Shown here piece after piece: positions 35,501-47,500 of a stretch of DNA of 64,000 nucleotides. How positions within the stretch are numbered: the stretch's first letter is position 1; each line of letters starts with the position of its first letter. A program made the position numbers and the translations under genes. The notes beneath the pieces are model-generated. The model worked only from the letters and a program-made list of their open reading frames with translations. It had not been told where the DNA came from and did no database searches. The stretch covers positions 11,793,001 to 11,857,000 of the forward strand of contig CM034099.1 in assembly GCA_019914945.1 (NCBI GenBank). The letters run 5' to 3'. The stretch comes from Typha latifolia. Its lineage: Eukaryota; Streptophyta; Magnoliopsida; Poales; Typhaceae.

Positions 35501-38500
35501 TCAAATTATCCTTGGAAGGCCTTGGCTATTTGATAATGATGTGCATATTTATGGCCGTTCAAATATCTGCATGTTTGAACATGAGGGTAAGAAAATCAAG
35601 ATTCTTCCATCACAGCCTAGAGGTGGTAAGATGGAAAAGAAGTCTGATCCCATCCACTCCGACAATAAAGTCAGCTTGATTAGTGCGAGAGGTATTGAAC
35701 GTGAGATGAGTAAAGGAGCTCCTATTCTGATTCTTGTGACTCGAGAAATTCTAAATGAGCCTAGTGAATCGATTCCTTTTGAAGCCACTGCTGTGATTGA
35801 GGAATTCTCGGATGTCTTTCCGGAGGGATCTCCGGATGAACTGCCACCAATGAGAGATATTCAACATGCTATCGATTTCGTCCCGGGTGCATCTCTTCCT
35901 AACTTGCCTCATTATAGACTTAACCCAACTGAACACGCTGAACTAAAACGACAAGTTGATGAGTTATTGAGAAAAGGCTTCCTGAAGGAAAGCTTAAGCC
36001 CTTGCGCAGTTCCCGCATTGTTAACGCCAAAGAAAGATGGAACCTGGCGTATGTGCGTCGACAGCCGCGCTATTAATCGAATAACGGTAAAATACCGTTT
36101 CCCCATCCCTCGTCTGGATGACATGCTGGACATGATGGCAGGGGCCACAATATTTTCAAAGATAGATTTAAAAAGTGGCTATCACCAAATTCGTATACGC
36201 CCTGGCGATGAATGGAAGACTGCGTTTAAAACAAAAGATGGGTTATATGAATGGACAGTTATGCCTTTTGGCTTGACTAATGCTCCGAGTACTTTCATGA
36301 GAGTGATGACTCAAATATTACGACCTTTTATGGGACAATTTTTAGTCGTATACTTTGATGACATCCTTATCTATAGTCGATCTCGGGAGCAACATATAGA
36401 TCATCTTCGTCAAGTCTGCGCTGTCTTAAGGAGAGAGCAATTGTATGCAAACCCTAAGAAATGTACGTTTTTGACAAACAAAGTTGTTTTCTTGGGTTTC
36501 ATTGTCTCATCTGAAGGAGTGTCTGCTGACCCTGATAAGGTCAAAGCTATCAAAGAGTGGCCTGAACCCCGTACCATAAGAGACGTGAGAAGTTTTCATG
36601 GACTCGCTACCTTCTATCGTCGGTTCATCAAAGGGTTTAGTACCATTATGGCTCCAATAACAGAATGCCTCAAGAAAGGTGAATTTAAGTGGTCAGCAAG
36701 TGCTACTAAAGCTTTCACTGAAATCAAAAGGAAAATGGTGGAAGCCCCTGTTATGCGACTCCCCGATTTTACTAAAGTTTTTGAGGTCACCTGTGACGCT
36801 TCTGGAGTTGGTATAGGGGGAATCCTGAGCCAAGAGGGTCATCCGATTGCCTACTTTAGTGAAAAGCTGAATGAAACTAGACAACGATATATCACTTACG
36901 ATAAGGAATTTTATGCTGTGGTTCAATCTCTTCGCCCTTTGGAGGCATTATTTGCTTCCTCAAGAATTCGTAATCTTCTCTGACCATGAAGCTCTTCGCT
37001 ACCTTAATTCCCAGAAAAAGCTTAATGCCAGACACGGTAGGTGGGTCGAATTTCTCCAGGACTATACGTACACCTTGCGACACAAGTCCGGAGCCGACAA
37101 CAAGGCAGCTGATGCACTGAGTCGTCGCATGATTCTTCTTTCAAAGATGAACGCAGAAGTAATAGGATTTGATAAGATCAAAACTGAATATGAATCATGT
37201 CCGGATTTTCATGAAGTTTACAATTTATTAAGCAATGGAGAGACTCGAGAAATAGATGGTTTCATCGTGCAGGATGGCTATCTATTTAAGTCCCGAAGGT
37301 TATGCATTCCTAGCACCTCGTTAAGGGAAGTTTTAATTTGGGAATTGCATGCTGGGGGTTTAGCAGGACATTTTGGGCATACAAAAACTATCGAAGCTAC
37401 GGAACATCGATTTTTCTGGCCAAGCTTAAAGAGAGACGTTATGAGACTTGTTAGTCGATGTCATGCATGTCAACTTGCTAAGCAGCGAAAGCAAAATACA
37501 GGATTGTACACGCCTTTACCGGTTCCTAATTGCCCTTGGCAAGATGTTAGTATGGACTTCGTGCTTGGACTTCCAAAGACTACCCGAAAGCATGATTCCG
37601 TTCTTGTGGTGGTGGATCGATTTTCTAAGATGGCCCACTTTATACCCTGTTCCCGAACTTTTGACGCCTCTCGAGTTGCTAAAATCTATTTTGACGAAAT
37701 CGTTAAGTTGCACGGGCTACCAAAAACTATTGTATCGATCGCAGGGGATGTAAAATTCACTAGTTATTTTTGGAAAACCCTATGGCATAAGATGGGAACT
37801 AAGCTTCGGTATTCAACCGCTTTCCACCTACAAACGACGGGCAAACCGAAGTAGTCAATAGGAGCTTAGGTAACCTGCGAGAACTCTTGTCGGCGAGAAT
37901 CTAAGAGACGGGATCAAAAACTGCCAACTGCTGAATTTGCATACAATAATTCTGTTAATAGATCCATAGGTCTGAGTCCAACTGAGGTAGTATATGGTTA
38001 TAAACCTAGACAACCTATAGATCTCATTCCTATGTCCCATTATCATAGGTTGTCTCGAGTGCGCATCTCGCATTTGCATCACATATTCATGACTTGCATA
38101 AAGAAATCAGTAATAGAATTGCTCAAAATAATACTAATTATAAAATGCGAGCTGATCTAAGAAGGAGATTCAAAGAATTTAATGTTGGAGACTTTGTGAT
38201 GGTTCGGATACGTCCGGAACGGTTTCCTCCTGGAACTGTCAAAAAGTTGCATGCACGAAGTGCCGGACCTTTTAAAATTCTCAAGAAAATTAATGATAAT
38301 GCTTATGTTCTAGATCTCCCTAGTGATTTTGGTATCGGTTCTACTTTTAATATTGAGGATCTAGTAGCTTATAAGGGCCCGATTTTACTCCGATAACCCA
38401 CTAGATACCGAGCCTACCTATGAGCCTTGTTTATGAGAGACCCTCTTTACCTCCACTTCCCAATATTCCACCTAACACAATGAGACGAAATTGATAAAAT

Positions 38501-41500
38501 TTTAGATGATGAAATTATTTCAACTAGAGAAGGTGGATCCCAACGGTATCTAGTACGTTGGAAAGGACGACCTACATCTGATGATACGTGGCTTGATCGT
38601 CACGATTTGGAGATGCATCACCCTGATACCTTAGAGCAGTATGAGAGCAGCAGAGCAGCACACTCGACGGAGTCGACTTCTCTCCCACCCGGGGAGAATG
38701 ATGCGGACATCACTGATAAGACGCGATGGCGTGTGTACCCGGCGCAGAGGCGCGCCGAACGGTGATGATCCCTCCTATAGGGATCTGGTTCTGATTTTTA
38801 TTTATTTAGGGTGTCTTTTGTTTATTTCCTATGTAGGGTGTCTTTTGCTTAATTCCATTGTAGGTCTATATATAGACCCGTTGTATTTCCTTTGGAACTT
38901 AATGAAAGTTTATGTGATTTGTTCTCTAGAGGATTTTGGTGTGAAACCTTTTCTTAGAGTGGAGGTGTGAAACCCCATTCCTTTCCTTCTTATTCCTCTA
39001 CTTCATTTTTCTTCCACCACGTTTTGCATCAGAAGAGCTTCTACAATTGCCAAAAGAGCATGTTAAACCTAAAATTATAACCCATGCAATAAATAACTAA
39101 CCTTGGTAGAACAGATCTGATCTCCGATGCCATCACTTTTTCTTCACATAAGTTCTCCCCTGGGTTTACAATAATCTATATATTAGCAAGGCAAAAGTGC
39201 CAGGTGCATTGCATAACATTACCTTCTCAAAGTATGAAAGAAATAGTAGTAACCAGCATGCTCTATAAATATGGAAACTACAAAAGAGACTTACGAGTAG
39301 CAGAATTGCTGACATCTCTTTCTTCATTCTGTGAAGGCTCCTTCATGTCCTAAAAGGTGATAAAAGATGTATAATTGCATATCAGTACTATACTGACACT
39401 TATGCTATCTCTTATGAAATTCATCATAAATATGGGTTATAAAGAAAATTCAATTGAATACGAAGAATATTCACTAAACCTAATTCCACTTACATCTCTT
39501 TCAACTGAAATGATGACATCATGACCAGGGGACTTAGGTCCACTTTCTGTTTTAGTATGTATATGCTCCAAAGTGACAGAAGCTGGCAACGAACTTCTGT
39601 CGGTTCGTTTTATTGCAGTAACAGCTTCTTTAAGCCCAGATATTGTGTTGCTAGGAATTGCTTGGCCTATCTCTGGTGGTTCAGTTTGAGGAGCTTTTTC
39701 ATAAGATAATCCGAGGGTCTCATGAGAGTGATGATCATCTCCAGTCAACTCATTTGATAGTTTGAGAGATGCCCCAGAAGTTTTTATAGGTTCCAAAGAA
39801 CTTGGATCTTGGTGAGTGCCTAAAACTTCTTGTACCTTCCCATCATCTGCTAACGAGATCTTCAAAGATCCATTTTCAAATAATCTAGTGGAAGAACAAA
39901 CTTTTCTGAACTTAGGGATGTCCAGTAAATCTTCAGATGACCTCAAACGAACTCTCTGAGATTCTTCTGAAGCATCCCACAGCTCTGTGGAAAGATAGTT
40001 CCTCTTCAGACCCTGCAAAGAAGTCAAGGAGGTTTAAGTATAGGTGAAAGATCAATAATGGATAAGAACAAAAAGTGAAATTTATTATATGAAAACTGAA
40101 AAAAAATGTGTCGAAATAAGAGAATCTTAACGATAGAGTAAGGGGAAAGAAACCAACTGTTATAAGATTATATACCAAGAAACAAGCTATGGGTAATTAT
40201 TCAATTTGACAACCAATAGTAAAACTTTTAAAACATGCTTCAGATTGACCACTGTCATTATACAAAGATGAGTCATACATCTAGCTCTTAGTGGCTTTTA
40301 AAAGAGATATAACATGTTCAAATTTTCACTGTAGTACCTTTCTTTTTCTTTTAAAAGAAACTATAATACCAATTTACAAGAAGGCAAAAGGAAAAAAAGA
40401 AAGTAAGAAACATCACATATTACATAAACTGAATCGTCCATATATGTGTGAGAAGGTCTACACCTAACAGAATCTTAATCCACCACACAATCAAAGAAAG
40501 CAACAACAGAATAAATTGAAGCGATGAAGTTTGAGCATTAGAGGGTTATGAGGAGAACGATGCAAATATTCTGATGAACGTATTGTAGTTTGCTTTAATA
40601 TGACGTATTTTAGTTATATTATGTTCCAGATAGAAATCATTAGACATAATATTTAGGGGATAATCATTTCTTTTTGGTGGGGTTATGTCAAATATCTATT
40701 TTTAATCAGGTTTTTTTTTAAATAATAAAACTTTAACTGTACTTGTTTCATCTTTTGTGATTTGTAGACTGTAGTTCTTTAATGCTAATTGATTGTGCTT
40801 GATGAAATATAGACAATTTATTAAAACGAAATTAGAAACAAAAATATTCAAGGCCCAAATTGGGTTCATGCCACCAACCATGGTGTCCATGATCCATTTA
40901 TCATAATGTATCCACCACATTCTTTCCGGAACACTGGAACACTGATGCCACCATAAGTAGAAAGTTTGGCCGCTAAGATCTAGATTGGTGACCTACAAGA
41001 TATAGTTGTCCAAAAGAATGTTTCAAGCACTATGATTAATGTTTCTCCCATCCGAAATTACGTAGACAAACTTTTCTTCGATAATAACTACTTATAAAAG
41101 AAAGGGTAATGACGTTCACACCTAACTCCAAAGAAACAACATTCTTCTTCCTCAGAGGAGTTATATGTGTACATCAAAATCTTGCCTAACAAGTAATAAT
41201 CCGTAGTAATTAATCAAAATAGTTGTCTTTTTAAGAAGCCTAATGCACTATAAGAGGCACAGAGAATCTGTCAAATATAATTTCTTATTATAGCTAAGTC
41301 GACAAACAGAACCACGATATCAATTAATCAAGCCATTGTCAAAGTTTTAATGTAATTATAAAAAATGACAAGGATCTGGTAGTTTGCCAATATATGCAAG
41401 CTACCACCAGTGTTCTAAAAGATTGGAAAGATGTGGCTGATTGGAACGGAGTTTTGGGGCTGTGGCAGCCACCTTAACAGGTGGCAGCCCACCATGGCAG

Positions 41501-44500
41501 ACTAAATGGCAACTCATTTTACTGTTTTCAGCACAATCAATAATAACTAAATTATTCCCCCCCTTTCTCAATTTGTATTCTCTTGAATCGAAGTAAAAAA
41601 CAACTGTATCTATTAAATTCAATTCAATCTGTACTTGAAAGATTTTTATATGAATTTCTTATCTTGTGATAATAAAATTCTTTGAAATTTTTTATTGGAA
41701 TATAAGCTTATCTCAATAATGATAACACATTTTAAAAAACCGTAGGCAGTTGACGAGCAGACAAGGGATTATGCAGCGCCTAAGTGCTAGGCAGGTGCCT
41801 AGGTGAGGATCCATAATTCAAGACAGTTAAAAAATAAATAAATAAAAAATAATAATAGTTAGAGAAGTTAAAATTAATACATACAATCTAAACAACATAC
41901 TAATCCATTCTTTTTAAGAACTAGTAAGCTATTAGAATCCACTAAATCATCAACATGTACAATAATTTTGAATTTCAGAGTCAATATACATATTATAATG
42001 TGATACGAGATGCTAAGGTAGTCACGTAGGTGGGATCTAAGCGAGGCTAGTTATCTCCTATCTAAGACAGGAGCCTAGGCGTTTAAGTGGGAGTTTTTTA
42101 AAATAATGATGATAACTAGTTGGAAATTCTTACACTCGAGGCTGTAGATGATTACAAAACTTTCCTACAGATGAAACTTCTTTTTTATTCTTTTTCCTTT
42201 TTCTTTTGACTAGGATACAAAAGATGAAAACTAGAATATCCATAGTTATATTTTCCAAATTGTAGAAACATCATCCAAATGCTATTTGCAAATGTTTCCA
42301 TATTTTAGTATTTTACACAATATTTTGATTGTTGATTATATCTATCACGTGTTGAATGCTGAAAATTTGTCAAACTCTATCATTTCTGCTTGATTATATA
42401 TTGGCTAGATAGATTAGGAAATATATATTTGTAAAGTTTTTATGCATACATTTTTGTAGCAAGGTGCACTTTTGATGTATAATACATACACTCATGCAAG
42501 CACTGTGCACTTTTAATTTGTATTCTACATTAAATTTTTCTATAAACACTGTGCAAATTCAAGCTTCAGGCACGTTCTTGGAAACTGATACATTTTGACT
42601 GAGGCAGACCAATTTCAGTTGGTTTCTGAGACATGTTAGCACATAAGGATTTGTTCTCTATGAGCGCCTAAAAGAAATGTGCCACAGATTTCAAATCAAG
42701 GGGTTTTTCTTTAAATTCACTTAGAAGATTTGGTTATCCTACCAGCATCACCTGGTCAATTTGCTATCGCAATAGTTCAAACTTCAAATAATATTGGTGA
42801 GCTTCTTCCGGCTCATAGTTGTAAACAAAATCATCATCATCATCCTCACAAATATCCAAGAAGTTTCTTAAAAAGAACCAAGGAACTTTCACAACCTGTT
42901 GTCAACCCGATGTTAAACTTCTTAAAGAATTGGTCTTGTTTTAGGCTTGAAAATCAAGCCAGAGAGTGATTTGTCAAGAAACTATAAAGCCAATTGGTAG
43001 GTAAAATACCAACCTATTTGTCACAGTTAGGCTCATGCAAGTAATGCAACTAAGGAGCAGCTCTCCAAAAGTTCTCTTAAAATTAGAAAGAGTCGCGATG
43101 CAAGAGAAAAATGATAAAATCTTGAATTCTTAATAACTTGAACTTTTTATAAACTCAACATACTGGCTTCTCATCACTCCCTCTCCATCATATGAGGTGT
43201 GTAATATGATCTAACTCGACTACATCTTTTATTTAGAATTTTTGGCATTGCAGCTAATACATGCTGGTTACCTTTATGACAATAACAAACTTAACAAAAA
43301 TAAAAAACATACAAGTAAATTTCCCTACAAACAGGCTAATATAGCACAAGTTATCACTTCTATGATACTTTTAGGAATGCCGATAAAATATACCTTAGAC
43401 AAAGGCAAAGAATAGTTGGAAAGTGCATGGGTGACTTCATCCTTGTAAAGATGTATCCCACTTGGTGGTGGTGTCTTAAACCCTATAGTACTTATGAATG
43501 GAGACTGCCAAGGAGGCAATGATTGCATGTATGATTTAGCCAGATCAACAGGTGACCCTACTTTGCCTTCGATACCCTGCAAAAGAACATTAAAAGCATG
43601 AACTTTTAATGTTGAAATAATATTAACCAGAAGTATTCTTCAATTTTCCTCCGTTAAAAGTGAAACAAGCTTCTGTAGTAACAGTCTGGGTAAGGAATAA
43701 ACAAATATCCGTATGTATATATATATATATGTATGTATTATATATATATATAAAGGACTTTAATAAGAGAGCTATCAATAAGTTAAAATCTGGAGTTGTA
43801 GCATTGTACAAATGTAGTATTGTACAAATGAAGTCACTTTAAATTTTAATGGGCTATTAGTTAAAATTCATTACAAATAAAAAGATTCACTTTAACTGAT
43901 TTTCCTTGGCATGCTTTCTTAATTGAACATCACTCTGAAGAATGGTACGTGTGGTTTTATATAATACAAATGCAAATCATTCTTCGCTCACTACCATCAG
44001 TAGACATTCAAAATATATCCTTTTTCTTAGTATATATCCCAATGTATTCTTCTTGTTGCAAATATGTGGTGTTAGGGCTTCGATTCAGATATTATGGAAC
44101 ACAAGGGAATAGGCTAAACGGCTACGGATTGCTCACCCATATATATTAGAAATCAGCAACAATGATTATCTATCCGAGTTGCTAATCTGAACAAAACTCA
44201 ACACGGATCTTTTGAAGGTAATAGAGATCAATCCAGCCGTTGGAACGATATGAGATTCAGATATGTTGTTTCTCTAGAAGTTAGAATCCAACGCAACCGG
44301 AATCTCGTCAATCGGGCGAGTAGATCAAAAGATATTGTTTGGTTTATTTGTACTTATGTAATTATGAAATTGTATTTCAAAACATAATTTATATCCATAT
44401 AATGTGGCTAGATTTTTACGTATGAACATATGCACAAGGTATGAGATATTTGATGAAAAATATTGAAGTGAAAGATTAATTTTAAAATCATTATTGAAGT

Positions 44501-47500
44501 GCTTAAACGGTGTCATAACAATTAAAAAAGTATGAAATTTTACCTAAAAGCACAGAAAACAGGCACTCTGCATTCAACTATTTAGTCTGCCATTTGAACA
44601 GCGCATTCAAACGCACTCCGGGCCCGTTCGAATGCACCCTGCAACCATTCACACCGCGTTCGCACATACAAAGAGCTTGTTTTAGTCGTTCAGATACACC
44701 CTGTGGGCGTTCACACATACGAAGGTGGCACTCACATATATAGAGGTTCATATTTGGCTGTTCACAGTGCGTTCACACTTCAAGTCACCGTGTTCGAACA
44801 CACTCGGGCCTCATTCGAACGCACCCACATAATTTACAATTTCTAAAGTTATGTGAGACCTAATTTAACTTAAATTTGACTTTCTCTCTAAGAGGTATTT
44901 ATCTTATCTTTAAGAGAATCTTTAAAGAGATTTATTTTATTTCTAAGGGATATTTATTTTATTTCTAAGAAATATTTAATTTATCTCTAAGAGATATTTA
45001 TCTTATCTCTAAAAAGTATATAATGGGTTTTAATTTAACCCTAAGAGAAGGACCGTCAAATATTAAATTGGAGATCATCTTTTAACAAAGCCCCGTCGTT
45101 CATAATATAAAGATCATCTTTTGGAGGCCACTAGAGATCAATTCTCAACTTTACACAAAACATGATGAATCGTTCTCAGTTTTACGCATTTGTATCAGAT
45201 CTGAAAGAACTACGTCTCGAGGATCACTAAGACGGAAGGATCAACCTCGAGGGTCACTAAGGTTTGGAAACCTATCACGAGAAACAGTGTATCGTGGGGT
45301 CTAGCAAGCAAGGTTATGTAATTAAAAAATCCGAACCGATTCAGGCGACTGATACAGCAGATCCGGCCAATAAGTATCGTTTTTTTAGAAGGTCGATCCC
45401 GATCCTGATCTTAATTTTTAGAACCTTGATTGCCACCATCTAGAAATAATTCATCAATATTGTTTATACTACTAAATGTGATGTGTCCCTGGTTAGGAGA
45501 GGTTATAATGGTGGAAGTATGGTGGAGATTACAATTTAGTGCAGAGGTGTTGGTAGTGGAATCGACGGAGAAGAATGGCACAGTTTGGTGATGAGCTAGG
45601 TGCGACAATAGTGTTGTTATGGGACAGCTAGGGGTAGGATGTGGTTAGGGGTTGGATCTAAGGTTTAAGATGGTAAGGGGTGGTCGAGAGGTGGAGTGGT
45701 GGTGGCTAGTGGCATGGTGAAGTAGGGCAGCAATGGTGTGATGCGGTGAAGGGAGGAGTTGGTTGTCGGTGATGGTGATGAGGTGGATGGTGATGGTGAC
45801 GGTGGTAAGGGTAGATATGATACTTAGAGGGAAAGATGGGGAAGAAGCTTATCAGCCCTAAGGATCTAGGGGATCGACGGAAGAAAGGAGGAGAAGCTTC
45901 AACCACTTGGTGAAGGGCTTCGGTGTCTTGAGGAAAACATGAGGGGTAAGGAGGACGAAATTGAGAGGGTAGGTGATTAGGTTTTAGAGATAACAATTAT
46001 GATTAGATAAACATTAAGGAATTGGTCTCCACATATATATATATATAAAGGCTAATCTAGCCACTTGACTAGAGCAAGTAATACTCGGACTCATAATATA
46101 TCTAATGATTGGACTAAACCACTTAATCAACTCAACTAGACTTATTAATCAATTTAACAACTAGAATCCATAATTAGTAGGTACCCAAGTCTAGGACTCA
46201 CTAAAATAAAATAGCAGGTAAAATGGAAAATGACTAAGCTAAGATAAATGGCTTGAAACAGCAAACACAATGTTCCCCGGTGAGGTGACTCAACAAGAAC
46301 AAAATTATATCATTCCACCATGCTTCTACTCACTATGTTTTCAAAGTGAGTAATCATGGAAGCAATCCTCGAGGGGAGCTGCCATTGGCCGTGACATCTC
46401 CCACGTGTCCGCAATCGTCTAGGGTGGCTTAAGTAGCCCTACCATCGAATGCAAGGCAACGCCGATTTGGTATCAAATCCTATTTTCCGCTGGTCCCTCA
46501 TCTTTGTCTACATCCACCTCTTCTAACAAAATGATTGTTGTTGGAATCTTTGTGTATTTATGCCCTATATGTATCACTCATTGCAATAGAAGCATAACCC
46601 TTTGGAATGCCGCTCCTCCACTTAAGCAGGGCTAAGTCTCATATTGTTGCTGCTTCTGAGAGCATTAGGGGCTTGAAATCACCTTATTTCAATAGGGCCA
46701 TCAATGGCCATGGGTGGCCGAGGTTTAGACCTCGTGTCTGCTAGGTCCAGTAGGTCTTTGTCATCATCCGCAGCTCCAAGATCGTCTCTTCAACATTTGT
46801 GCGGTAGAAAAGGCCTCTAGAAGTGTCAACGTTTGAATGGCCTTGACTTCGTCTTGAAAGTCACACCGAAGCCTGCTGATGAAGATATTATTCAAGGCTG
46901 GGTTGCTAGTGCTCTCAAATTCTTCTTGATAAACTCACACTATGATTTTTTTAAGCCAACTTGGTAAGGACGGCTCGAAAGTCTACTTAATCGGATGGTC
47001 CAAACCGAATGCACAATGATTCCGCAAACTTGCCCCATGACTAAAATGGATGGGCTCGCTGCATTGCTTGGAACCATCATATTGCCATCTCCTCTAGATA
47101 GAAGGAAGCCAACAAGGCCCTCTGGCCCTCAGGTGTGTGCTGATATTGGAAGAACTATTCGATACGGTAGAACTGGTCAAGTAGATCTTCCCTGCTGAAT
47201 GCCGAAAAATTCAACTGCACAGTTTCCCCTTGGATCCTTGTTCTCTACTCTTCCACTAGAGGGTATGCACTAAGTCCTCTATAGTCATCACTAGCCTCCT
47301 CGAAGCCAGAAATAAGTGGTGCTTGATATCGGGTGGGCACTGGCGACGCACTGGTCCTGCTTGGTGCTAGTGTGGGCAAGACCAGGCATCGCGAATGTGG
47401 GTCCATGAGCTCCTCCAAGTCTTCTTTGAACAACATAGGTGGTGGAGGTGGAGGAGCCATTGCTCGGACCGGGGCAACATAGTTGCGCCTTAGTTTTGGC

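Larger units (their letters stand above)
31830..39031 (+). mobile_element. Young Ty3/gypsy chromovirus B, complete with TSD
   Basis: It has 5' LTR, primer site, leader, gag, pol, chromodomain, polypurine tract and 3' LTR, with a perfect 5 bp duplication GAAGA (31825-31829, 39032-39036). The LTRs are almost identical from position ~75 on, so insertion is recent, yet the coding region carries several single-base frame breaks. It lies antisense in an intron of the KAKU4-like gene. Its pol resembles that of E and F more than A1. Confidence 0.93.
26285..39101. other. Giant intron of the KAKU4-like gene (12.8 kb)
   Basis: Bounded by a GT donor at 39101 and an AG acceptor at 26285-26286. It contains hAT-derived sequence (about 27100-30035) and the whole of gypsy element B (31830-39031), both in the orientation opposite to the gene. 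Removing B alone leaves about 5.6 kb. Confidence 0.65.
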
